NCBI GenBank assembly: GCA_030621075.1
Contig: JAUXII010000094.1
Coordinates: forward strand, 1-5,449
Length of the DNA: 5,449 nucleotides
Source: Lentimicrobiaceae bacterium
GTDB lineage: Bacteria; Bacteroidota; Bacteroidia; Bacteroidales; JAGONC01
Direction: 5' to 3'
A model generated the notes under the pieces. The model was given only the letters and a program-made list of their open reading frames with translations, ran no database searches and had not been told where the DNA came from. This document shows positions 1-5,439 of the stretch, piece after piece. The stretch's first letter is position 1. Every line of letters begins with the position of its first letter. The translations under genes and the position numbers were made by a program.

Positions 1-512
1 TTGACGATAATGATAAAGTTCGTATATACGATTCAAATATTCCTAAAATTTTCTACGGTCTGAATTTTAACTTCCAGTACAAAGGATTTGAATTGACTAT
101 GCTATGGCAGGGCCAGGCAGATGCTAAAACTTATATAAATCCTTCCGAACGAAACGGAGATATGAATATTCCGCTTTGGATGTATGACGACCGCTGGAAT
201 CCTGAAAATGCCGAAAATGCAACTATGCCCAGGGCTTTTTATCACAGGGTTGAAACCTACAACACAATTAAATCTGATTTTTGGTTAAAAGATGCTTCCT
301 TCCTGCGTCTGAGAAACCTTGAGCTTGCATATACCTTACCCCAAAATATTATGTCTAAAACTTTTTTAGGTAATGCAAGAATTTATGTTAGCGGATTTAA
401 TTTGTTGTTGTTTGACAAGATCAAGAATTATGATCCTGAAGTTGTTAATAACCTGGGTGTATATTACCCTGCGACAAAAGTTTACAACATCGGTGTAAAA
501 CTAACATTCTAA
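1..512 (+). CDS. SusC-family TonB-dependent outer-membrane transporter, C-terminal part (5' end outside window)
   Basis: This is the last 169 or so residues of a SusC/RagA-type TonB-dependent transporter; the first whole codon is at base 3 and the stop is TAA at 510-512. SusC proteins form the 22-stranded outer-membrane barrel that imports oligosaccharides delivered by SusD, powered by TonB. Visible family hallmarks are SNIPKIFYGLNF followed by a Y-KGFELTMLWQGQ strand, the WNPENAENATMPRA loop, SDFWLKDASFLRLRNLELAYTL, the ARIYVSGFNLLLFDK strand, and a final strand KVYNIGVKLTF. The terminal Phe is the usual signal for outer-membrane barrel assembly. The plug, TonB box and carboxypeptidase-like N-terminal domain lie upstream of the window. 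Only 36 bases separate it from the SusD gene, so the two are very probably cotranscribed. The substrate cannot be read from this part. Family assignment is very secure. Confidence 0.95.
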   Translation, partial: DDNDKVRIYDSNIPKIFYGLNFNFQYKGFELTMLWQGQADAKTYINPSERNGDMNIPLWMYDDRWNPENAENATMPRAFYHRVETYNTIKSDFWLKDASFLRLRNLELAYTLPQNIMSKTFLGNARIYVSGFNLLLFDKIKNYDPEVVNNLGVYYPATKVYNIGVKLTF

Positions 513-548
513 ATAGAGTATAATTTGAAACAAACAAATTTTATTATT

Positions 549-2279
549 ATGAAAATGAAAAATATATATAAATTATTACTGGCACCAATGATTATGCTTA
601 TATTGTTTGCCTGTGAAAAAGACCTTATGGATAAAATGCCTTTGGACAAATTCTCTGAAGCATCCGTTTGGGAAGACCTGAACTTAACAGAAACATACGT
701 AAATAACCAATATAAGGTGTTACCCAAATTGGGATGGTACGAATGGATAAGAGCTTACCAGTTGAGTGTTTTTACGGATGAAGCTACTCATAAATATGGT
801 TACCACGGCATACATGATTATTGGGGGGGATCTATGTCTCCTTCGATAACGACAAGCATTGATGTCTGGAGTTACCATTATAATTTTATCAAGGGCTGTA
901 ATGTTTTCTTAAAAAACATTGAAAAAGTTCCGGCTGAAACAGATGCGGAAATAGTAAAAAAGAATCGTTTAACGGGAGAAATTTATGCATTAAGGGCATG
1001 GAGCTATTTGGATTTAGCTGTTCGTTACAATGGTGCGGTACTAGTCACAGAACCATTCAGCCTCGACGATGATTTCACTCGAACCAGAAGTACTTTCGAA
1101 GAGACTGTTGCTCTTGTAATTGAAGATCTTGACAAGGCTGCTATTTTATTGCCTGATAACTATAGCGAGGATAAAGATTGGGGGCGTATAACCAAGGGGG
1201 CTACACTGGCCATGAAATCAAGAATATTGTTATATGCCGCATCTCCACTCTTTAATCCATCCGGAGATATTGCAAAATGGCAAGCGGCAGCAGCGGCAGC
1301 AAAAGCAGTTATTAATATGAATGTTTACCAATTGGGACAAGATTTTAAACAAGTCTTTCTTACGAACAAAAATGAAGAAATAATTCTAAGCCGGGGAAAT
1401 GATGCTGTAAACCCCGATGGGTACTTTCAATACTTCGAAATAGTAGAAGGCCTTGGCGGAGGAATAGATGGAAATGGATATGCTGATGGATGGTCATCAA
1501 CTATGGTAAGTCAAAACCTGGTAGATGCATTTGAAATGAACGATGGAACAGCTTTTGACTGGACTAATCCTGTACATAGTGCTAATCCGTACGCAAACCG
1601 TGATCCCCGGTTCTATGCAAGTGTAACGTTTGATGGTAGTACCTGGGTAGCAGATTCTACCGTTCAATTCTGGGTATGCGAGGAATCTAATAACTATATA
1701 ATGGATCCGTTTGACCCTGCTTTCAAAATTGACAATACAGTATACGGCAGGAATGGTATTGGTAATCCGGTGAAAGGCAGTGACTGCCCGCAAATGAGCT
1801 ATATTTACCGCAAATCGATGGATCCTGCATACGATATAGAAGCAGAGCAATATCCGCGTAGTACACCCTGGATTATTATCCGTTATGCAGAAATTTTGCT
1901 GAACTATGCAGAAGCATCGTTTGAGGCCGGTGATGAATCAACAGCTCTAACCTACCTGAATATGGTTCGTGATCGTATTTCTATGCCTCCCGTTTCTGCA
2001 ACAGGCGCTGAACTGCAGAAAAAAATATGGCATGAACGTCGAATTGAATTATGTTTTGAGACACATCGTTTTTTCGATGTGCATCGCTGGAAAATTGCAG
2101 AAGAAGTATTTAACGAACCAATTAAGGGAATTCGAATTGTAAAGGATAAAAATTCGGATACAAAAGTTTACAATGTATTCGAATTTCAACAACGTACATT
2201 CCCTGAAAAGTACTATTTTCAGCCGATTCCCCAATATGAACTTGATAGAGCTGACCTGGAACAGAATCCCGGTTATTAA
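549..2279 (+). CDS. SusD/RagB-family glycan-binding outer-membrane lipoprotein
   Basis: This is a surface lipoprotein that caps the SusC barrel and binds the glycan. With the ATG at 549 the product has 576 residues, within the usual SusD range. The N-terminus is a lipoprotein signal: MKMKNIYK, a hydrophobic stretch, then the lipobox LFAC with the lipidated Cys at residue 22. After it comes the typical EKDLMDKMPLDKFSE segment. The TPR-like helix EIYALRAWSYLDLAVRY is near residues 144-160, RYAEILLNYAEA is at 445-456, and the signature HERRIELCFETHRFFDVHRW begins near 495. The protein ends in FQPIPQYELDRADLEQNPGY, a canonical SusD C-terminus. A TTG at 525 would add eight polar and mixed residues before the signal peptide, so I chose ATG 549; ATG 555 is also possible. 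The sugar specificity is not deducible, but the adjacent alpha-galactosidase hints at an alpha-galactosyl glycan. Confidence 0.96.
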   Translation: MKMKNIYKLLLAPMIMLILFACEKDLMDKMPLDKFSEASVWEDLNLTETYVNNQYKVLPKLGWYEWIRAYQLSVFTDEATHKYGYHGIHDYWGGSMSPSITTSIDVWSYHYNFIKGCNVFLKNIEKVPAETDAEIVKKNRLTGEIYALRAWSYLDLAVRYNGAVLVTEPFSLDDDFTRTRSTFEETVALVIEDLDKAAILLPDNYSEDKDWGRITKGATLAMKSRILLYAASPLFNPSGDIAKWQAAAAAAKAVINMNVYQLGQDFKQVFLTNKNEEIILSRGNDAVNPDGYFQYFEIVEGLGGGIDGNGYADGWSSTMVSQNLVDAFEMNDGTAFDWTNPVHSANPYANRDPRFYASVTFDGSTWVADSTVQFWVCEESNNYIMDPFDPAFKIDNTVYGRNGIGNPVKGSDCPQMSYIYRKSMDPAYDIEAEQYPRSTPWIIIRYAEILLNYAEASFEAGDESTALTYLNMVRDRISMPPVSATGAELQKKIWHERRIELCFETHRFFDVHRWKIAEEVFNEPIKGIRIVKDKNSDTKVYNVFEFQQRTFPEKYYFQPIPQYELDRADLEQNPGY

Positions 2280-2292
2280 TTTTCCAAGGTCT

Positions 2293-2329
2293 AATTCCCC
2301 GCTCCTTATGGCGGGGAATTTCATTTATC
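2293..2329 (+). terminator. GC-rich hairpin between the SusD and GH27 genes (terminator or attenuator)
   Basis: A perfect 10-bp stem, AATTCCCCGC (2293-2302) and GCGGGGAATT (2311-2320), has an 8-base loop and is followed by the weak T-rich tract TCATTTAT. It begins 14 bases after the SusD stop codon. It could end part of the susCD transcript or protect its 3' end, so that the downstream hydrolase is made at a lower level. The poor T tract makes full termination uncertain. On the minus strand no T run follows the stem. Confidence 0.65.
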
Positions 2330-2348
2330 AGAGAACAGTGTGTACAAC

Positions 2349-2362
2349 TTAATAAATACAAA
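2349..2362 (+). repeat. 14-base leader motif, copy 1 (upstream of GH27 gene)
   Basis: TTAATAAATACAAA lies 22 bases before the GH27 start codon. The identical 14 bases occur at 4161-4174, 18 bases before the ATG of the isomerase remnant. It is AT-rich, so chance is possible, but both copies sit in the same position relative to a start. It may be a translation-enhancing A-rich leader of the type common in Bacteroidetes. Confidence 0.35.
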
Positions 2363-2383
2363 TCCATTAAAAAAATAGTAATT

Positions 2384-3568
2384 ATGAAGAAAATAGTTTT
2401 TTATATAATATTTTCAGCTCTTTTTATTAATCTTACCGCTCAAAAATTTGAACAACTGGCTAAAACACCACCGATGGGTTGGAATAGTTGGAATAAATTT
2501 GGCTGCGACGTAAGTGAAAATCTGATTATGGGAATAGCTGACGCAATGGTAAGTAGTGGGATGCAAGATGCTGGTTATGAATATGTAGTAATTGACGATT
2601 GTTGGCAGGTAGATAGAGACGAAAATGGTGAAATTGTTGTGGATAAGGAACGCTTTCCCCGTGGAATGAAGTACCTCGCAGACTATATCCATTCTAAAGG
2701 ACTAAAGTTTGGTATTTATTCATGCGCAGGGACAAAAACTTGCCAGGGACGTCCGGGAGGACGCGGACATGAATATCAGGATGCCCGTACTTATGCAAAG
2801 TGGGGTGTTGACTATTTAAAATACGATTGGTGTTATGCCACCTCACAGGATGCCAAATCTTCATACACAACTATGCGTGATGCGCTTTATGCAGCCGATC
2901 GTCCTGTTGTATTTAGCTTGTGTGAGTGGGGACGATCCAAACCATGGGAATGGGCAAAAGACATTGGGCATTTATGGCGTACTACAGGAGATATCTTGGA
3001 CAGGTGGGATGCTATGCTTGCAATTCTGGATACACAAAATAAGTTGGCAGAATATGCTGGACAAGGCCATTGGAATGACCCGGATATGTTGGAAGTAGGA
3101 AATGGCGGAATGACTACAGAAGAGTATAAAACTCATTTTTCGCTTTGGTGTATGTTATCTGCACCGCTAATGGCTGGAAATGATTTGCAGAATATGACTC
3201 CCGAAACTATAGAAATTCTTACTAATGAAGAAATAATTGCTTTAGACCAGGATACATTATGCAAACAGGGATTCTGTTATCGCGACAATGGTGATTACGA
3301 AATATGGATTAAAAAATTGGTAAACAATGAAAAAGCTGCCTGTCTGCTAAATCGAAGTGATGAAGAAAAGAATGTTCAGGTTGATTTTTCAGTACTTCTT
3401 AAAGCCAATGATAACTACTGGTCATCAGAGCCATATATATTGGAAGACTACAGGGTAAGAGATTTGTGGGAACATGAAACTGTAAAGCTTGAGGGAAATA
3501 CCTTATACATTAAAATCCCTCCACATTCAGTGAAGGTATACAGGTTTATAAAAATAGAAAAAAAATAA
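2384..3568 (+). CDS. Secreted GH27 alpha-galactosidase
   Basis: This glycoside hydrolase family 27 enzyme, a retaining alpha-galactosidase, releases terminal alpha-linked galactose. It has 394 residues, normal for bacterial and plant-type members. Residues 1-19 form a type I signal peptide ending near NLTA|Q, so the enzyme is probably periplasmic. The TIM barrel begins with PPMGWNSWNKFGC (29-41). The galactose-binding pair is in IDDCW (D71, D72). The predicted nucleophile is D148 in YLKYDWC and the acid/base is D203 in WRTTGDI. The specificity loop SLCEWG (178-183) fits alpha-galactosidase rather than N-acetylgalactosaminidase. Cys41/73 and Cys120/150 match the two conserved disulfides of eukaryotic relatives. 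GHWNDPDML (228-236) and SAPLMAGNDL (259-268) are also typical, and a beta-sandwich domain fills about 295-390. It lies 104 bases after susD, across a hairpin, and is probably part of the same PUL. Related activities such as beta-L-arabinopyranosidase are less likely given the intact DD pair. Confidence 0.95.
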   Translation: MKKIVFYIIFSALFINLTAQKFEQLAKTPPMGWNSWNKFGCDVSENLIMGIADAMVSSGMQDAGYEYVVIDDCWQVDRDENGEIVVDKERFPRGMKYLADYIHSKGLKFGIYSCAGTKTCQGRPGGRGHEYQDARTYAKWGVDYLKYDWCYATSQDAKSSYTTMRDALYAADRPVVFSLCEWGRSKPWEWAKDIGHLWRTTGDILDRWDAMLAILDTQNKLAEYAGQGHWNDPDMLEVGNGGMTTEEYKTHFSLWCMLSAPLMAGNDLQNMTPETIEILTNEEIIALDQDTLCKQGFCYRDNGDYEIWIKKLVNNEKAACLLNRSDEEKNVQVDFSVLLKANDNYWSSEPYILEDYRVRDLWEHETVKLEGNTLYIKIPPHSVKVYRFIKIEKK

Positions 3569-3681
3569 GGACAGTTTCCGATTTTCAGGATTCGGCGGAT
3601 ATGGAACAAGTTTGTAGAATAATTGTTTATTTCTAACCAACCTTTAGTACTTATCACCGAAATCAACGATTCCACATTACT

Positions 3682-3742
3682 TAAACAGGGTTTAACATAA
3701 AGTCAAGCACTGACACTAATATCAGGTTTTAAACCCTGGTTA
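3682..3742. repeat. 14-bp imperfect inverted repeat with nested small hairpin
   Basis: The arms TAAACAGGGTTTAA (3682-3695) and TTAAACCCTGGTTA (3729-3742) pair at 13 of 14 positions. The 33-base loop holds a 4-bp hairpin, GTCA/TGAC (3702-3705 and 3711-3714). A third related arm, GTTAAAC at 3748-3754, can also pair with GTTTAAC at 3690-3696, so two alternative folds exist. It could be a terminator-like structure for the GH27 transcript, about 110 bases after its stop, or a leftover of a mobile element. There is no strong T run. Confidence 0.5.
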
Positions 3743-3785
3743 TTGTTGTTAAACTCCTAACTGGATTTCTTGTTTTTAAAGACCA

Positions 3786-3828
3786 TAAGGGTTCGTGCCG
3801 AAGGTTTTCTTGTGGGAGGAAACCCTTA
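3786..3828. repeat. 8-bp inverted repeat
   Basis: TAAGGGTT (3786-3793) and AACCCTTA (3821-3828) are exact complements separated by 27 bases. The sequence resembles the core of the inverted repeat about 60 bases upstream. The function is unknown; the stem is short and could be chance. Confidence 0.3.
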
Positions 3829-3857
3829 GTGTATCATCCTCTGAAGCATGGTGTTAG

Positions 3858-3965
3858 CTGGATATTGTTAGAAAAACTAAAAATATCGATCAGCAACTTG
3901 TGAAATCTTTGAAAAATGGAGACCTGTTTGCTTTTGATCAACTCTTTTCAAAAATTTCTCTTTGA
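3858..3965 (+). pseudogene. ECF sigma-factor N-terminal remnant
   Basis: The frame from CTG 3858 reads LDIVRKTKNIDQQLV, then KSLKNGDLFAFDQLFSK, then ISL and a TGA at 3963-3965. This matches the opening of Bacteroidetes FecI-like ECF sigma factors, where a D-x-x-L-V-x-x-L-K-x-G-D-x-x-A-F-x-x-L-F-x-K-Y pattern starts region 2. Only about 31 residues survive out of the usual 180 or so, and the rest of region 2 and all of region 4 are absent. CTG stands where an ATG would be expected. Such sigma factors, with FecR-type anti-sigma factors, often control SusCD transporters, so this may be debris of a regulator from a lost PUL. The assignment rests on a short match from memory of the family. Confidence 0.6.
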
Positions 3966-3984
3966 TACTGCAAGGTCTTTTAAC

Positions 3985-4155
3985 TTCGGACAGGGTCCTG
4001 TGCTTGTCCTGTTACTTGCCGGTCCGTCGCTCTCCCTGCCAAATATGCTGGTGTTACGAAGTGTAATAGGCATAAAAAAGACATTGGTTTATATAGGACT
4101 TGTGATTATTATGGCTACATTGTCAGTATTAGACATAGGTATTATTAGAACATAG
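3985..4155 (+). pseudogene. Predicted permease (ArsP/YraQ-like) C-terminal remnant
   Basis: From about 3985 the frame reads FGQGPVLVLLLAGPSLSLPN, then MLVLRSVIGIKKTLVYIGLV and IIMATLSVLDIGIIRT before the TAG at 4153-4155. The GPSLSLPNMLVxRSxxGxKKT block, followed by a hydrophobic last helix, is typical of the C-terminal end of the predicted permease family related to ArsP and YraQ (DUF318), which normally has 300 or more residues and about eight membrane segments. Here only the last 56 or so remain. The open frame extends back to an ATG at 3916, but residues 1-23 of that reading are the sigma remnant in another frame plus junction sequence, so the 79-residue ORF is not a real gene. The break lies between about 3954 and 3985. 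Function is presumably lost. Confidence 0.7.
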
Positions 4156-4160
4156 CTTCA

Positions 4161-4174
4161 TTAATAAATACAAA
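4161..4174 (+). repeat. 14-base leader motif, copy 2 (upstream of isomerase remnant)
   Basis: This TTAATAAATACAAA is identical to 2349-2362. It is followed by an A-rich stretch (AAAGAACAAACAAACAA) leading to the ATG at 4192, a plausible Bacteroidetes leader retained from the time the remnant was an intact gene. Confidence 0.35.
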
Positions 4175-4191
4175 AAAGAACAAACAAACAA

Positions 4192-4377
4192 ATGAAAAGA
4201 AACCGAAGAAATTTTATATAAATTTCCAGTATGGCTGGAATAGGTTTGGCAGTGATAAACCCTTTTTCAGCATATTCAAGTTCGGAAAATGCAGGGATGA
4301 AGTTTGGACTCGTAACTTATCAATGGGGTAAAGACTGGGATTTACCGACATTGATTGTTAATGTTAAAAAAACCTGA
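4192..4377 (+). pseudogene. Truncated Tat-signal sugar phosphate isomerase/epimerase-like (TIM barrel) gene
   Basis: The frame reads MKRNRRNFI, a TAA stop at codon 10 (4219-4221), then ISSMAGIGLAVINPFSAYSS, and after a short linker MKFGLVTYQWGKDWDLPTLI, VNVKKT and a TGA at 4375-4377. NRRNFI plus the hydrophobic stretch is a twin-arginine export signal, and the mature start FGLVTYQWGKDWDLPTLI is what I recall from exported Bacteroidetes xylose-isomerase-like TIM-barrel proteins, which usually have nearly 300 residues. The stop probably replaced a CAA codon (Gln) through one transition. Everything after about 60 codons is missing, so the gene has both a nonsense mutation and a 3' deletion. Its frame runs straight into the start of the cation transporter gene. 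The family call comes from motif memory; the broken state is clear from the sequence. Confidence 0.75.
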
Positions 4378-5258
4378 TGTATTCTAACGAAACTCAAATT
4401 AAAAAGAAAAATCTGCTTGCCTATTCAGAAGGCTGGATATCTATTGGGGTTAATATTCTGCTTTTTGGATTAAAATTCTGGGCAGGTATTGTTTCCGGCT
4501 CTGTTGCAATTATTGCAGATGCCTGGCATACGCTTACCGATTCAGTTAGCTCAGTTATTGTGCTCATTGGCGTAAAGGTTTCAAAAAAGCCACCTGATAA
4601 GCGCCACCCTTTTGGTCATGGCAGAGCTGAGCTTATCTCAACTCTTTTTATAGCGTTTTTATTAGGGTGGGTTGCAATTCATTTCGCGGCAGAGTCAATT
4701 GAAAAGTTAAGGCATCATGAACCAGCCGATTTCGGAACAATTGCAATTATTGTTACAATTGTATCTGTTGTGCTAAAAGAAGTACTTGCCAGGTATGCTT
4801 TTTGGGTTGGCAGGAAAACCGGTTTTAAATCGATAAAAGCAGATGGCTGGCATCATCGTACTGATGCTATTTCATCTTTGGTTATTCTTACCGGTATTCT
4901 ATTTGGCAGATTATACTGGTGGGTAGATGGGGTGTTAGGAATCGCTGTATCAGTGATGATTTTATATAGTGGTTATAAGATAATGCAGGAAGCAATCAGT
5001 TCATTACTTGGAGAAAAGGCTGATCCGGACTTTATTGAAAAAATTAAAAGAATTGCTGATTCAGTTACAGAAATTGATATTCATGTGCACAATTTTCGTT
5101 TGCACGATTATGTTAATCATAAAGAATTAACCTGCCATATCATGTTACCAAAAGATATGAAACTGGAAGATGCTCATAAGATTGTGACCATGATTGAAGA
5201 TGGGATATACAAAGAAACTTTCATCGAAACCACAATTCATATTGATCCGAAAGGTTAA
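4377..5258 (+). CDS. Cation diffusion facilitator (CDF) family metal efflux transporter, zinc-type sites
   Basis: This inner-membrane metal/proton antiporter of 293 residues, the usual CDF length, exports divalent cations, probably Zn2+ and perhaps Fe2+ or Co2+. It has six predicted membrane helices, at roughly 17-38, 43-65, 85-106, 119-140, 160-178 and 182-200. The transport site appears as IADAWHTLTD in helix 2 (H51 and D55; D48 nearby) and ADGWHHRTD in helix 5 (H159, D163). The HxxxD pairs in both helices favour zinc over manganese, which usually has DxxxD. KRHPFGHGRAE (75-85) is the conserved loop before helix 3. Residues about 212-293 form the cytoplasmic dimerisation domain with several His (236, 238, 243, 248, 254, 288) and the end IHIDPKG. 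ATG 4377 is the only reasonable start, because a TAA precedes it in frame at 4365-4367. It overlaps the TGA of the upstream remnant by one base, and no Shine-Dalgarno sequence is visible. It is functionally unrelated to the PUL. Confidence 0.95.
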   Translation: MYSNETQIKKKNLLAYSEGWISIGVNILLFGLKFWAGIVSGSVAIIADAWHTLTDSVSSVIVLIGVKVSKKPPDKRHPFGHGRAELISTLFIAFLLGWVAIHFAAESIEKLRHHEPADFGTIAIIVTIVSVVLKEVLARYAFWVGRKTGFKSIKADGWHHRTDAISSLVILTGILFGRLYWWVDGVLGIAVSVMILYSGYKIMQEAISSLLGEKADPDFIEKIKRIADSVTEIDIHVHNFRLHDYVNHKELTCHIMLPKDMKLEDAHKIVTMIEDGIYKETFIETTIHIDPKG

Positions 5259-5271
5259 TATTAATTAATAT
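5258..5271. repeat. 14-bp perfect AT palindrome at the end of the CDF gene
   Basis: ATATTAATTAATAT is its own reverse complement and starts on the last base of the CDF stop codon. It contains only A and T, so the hairpin would be weak; chance in AT-rich DNA is likely. Confidence 0.3.
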
Positions 5272-5294
5272 GTATCGGAATTTACTCACTTCGT

Positions 5295-5311
5295 TTCCCG
5301 AAAATCGGGAA
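5295..5311. terminator. Hairpin downstream of the CDF gene
   Basis: TTCCCGA (5295-5301) and TCGGGAA (5305-5311) form a 7-bp stem around a 3-base loop, 36 bases after the CDF stop codon. No T run follows on the + strand, so it is not a classical intrinsic terminator; it may stabilise or mark the 3' end of the transcript. It lies directly beside the inverted-repeat element at 5316 and might have arrived with it. Confidence 0.4.
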
Positions 5312-5315
5312 GATC

Positions 5316-5391
5316 GGGGTTGTCTCAAAAGGAGACACAGAGGACCGCAAAGAGAAGAACCGTATCTATTACCCTCTTTTGAAACAGCCCC
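5316..5391. mobile_element. 76-bp MITE-like element or internally deleted IS with 16-bp terminal inverted repeats
   Basis: The left end GGGGTTGTCTCAAAAG (5316-5331) and the reverse complement of the right end, GGGGCTGTTTCAAAAG (5376-5391), match at 14 of 16 positions. The 44 bases between carry no gene. A small internal hairpin, TGTCTC/GAGACA, occupies 5321-5337. Ends of the form G-G-G-G-(C/T)-TGTCTCAAAA resemble, from memory, insertion-sequence ends and short non-autonomous elements common between Bacteroidetes genes; the exact IS family is not established. No direct target duplication is obvious: the left flank ends in AAGATC and the right begins with TAAGTG. As RNA the whole element could also fold into a long hairpin. 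Confidence 0.6.
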
Positions 5392-5410
5392 TAAGTGCAT
5401 TGTTTATGTC

Positions 5411-5439
5411 TTGATAATGGCTAATTTCATTATACTTTG
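5411..5439 (+). promoter_or_regulatory. Possible Bacteroidetes-type promoter for a gene beyond the window
   Basis: TTG at 5411-5413, then 19 bases, then TACTTTG at 5433-5439, approximates the Bacteroidetes primary sigma consensus (TTTG near -33; TAnnTTTG near -7), with one base missing from the second box. It is followed by an A/T stretch running off the edge. With no downstream gene visible, this stays a weak call. Confidence 0.3.

Larger units (their letters stand above)
3569..3857. other. Apparently noncoding stretch with inverted repeats
   Basis: No convincing coding frame was found on either strand between the GH27 stop codon and the sigma-factor remnant. Frames are short and show no family motif I recognise. 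It contains two inverted repeats, listed separately, and a cluster of AACCCT/AGGGTT half-sites. A segment at 3578-3590 (CCGATTTTCAGGA) resembles, with one mismatch, the reverse complement of the hairpin after the cation transporter gene. It may be decayed sequence beyond recognition, or the normal untranslated tail of the GH27 transcript. Confidence 0.5.

Noticed and set aside
525..548. TTG start that would extend the SusD protein by eight residues
   Set aside because: The extension precedes an already complete lipoprotein signal peptide, and ATG 549 gives the standard short basic N-terminus.
1284..1301. Perfect tandem 9-base duplication GCGGCAGCA in the SusD gene
   Set aside because: It encodes an alanine run within a helix that is commonly Ala-rich in SusD proteins; two in-frame units do not suggest phase variation.
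1497..1850. 117-codon minus-strand open frame inside the SusD gene
   Set aside because: It lies wholly within a well-supported gene, has no recognisable motif and is a shadow of the coding strand. The same applies to the minus-strand frames at 509-727, 2049-2324, 2122-2367, 2414-2692 and 3448-3675.
2835..3098. 87-codon plus-strand open frame inside the GH27 gene
   Set aside because: It overlaps the catalytic barrel in another frame and shows no family features.
3578..3590. CCGATTTTCAGGA resembling the reverse complement of the hairpin at 5297-5309
   Set aside because: Only 12 of 13 bases match and the second stem arm is degraded here; too short to claim a second copy of a repeat.
4241..4248. 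TAGGTTTG, a match to the Bacteroidetes -7 box upstream of the CDF gene
   Set aside because: It lies within the former coding sequence (Ile-Gly-Leu of the signal) and no -33 box stands at the right distance, so it is probably coincidental.
3569..4377. A novel compact system such as a small toxin-antitoxin or defence pair in the gene-poor stretch
   Set aside because: The readable peptides match pieces of ordinary sigma-factor, permease and TIM-barrel families, with stop codons and missing parts; nothing suggests a new functional module.
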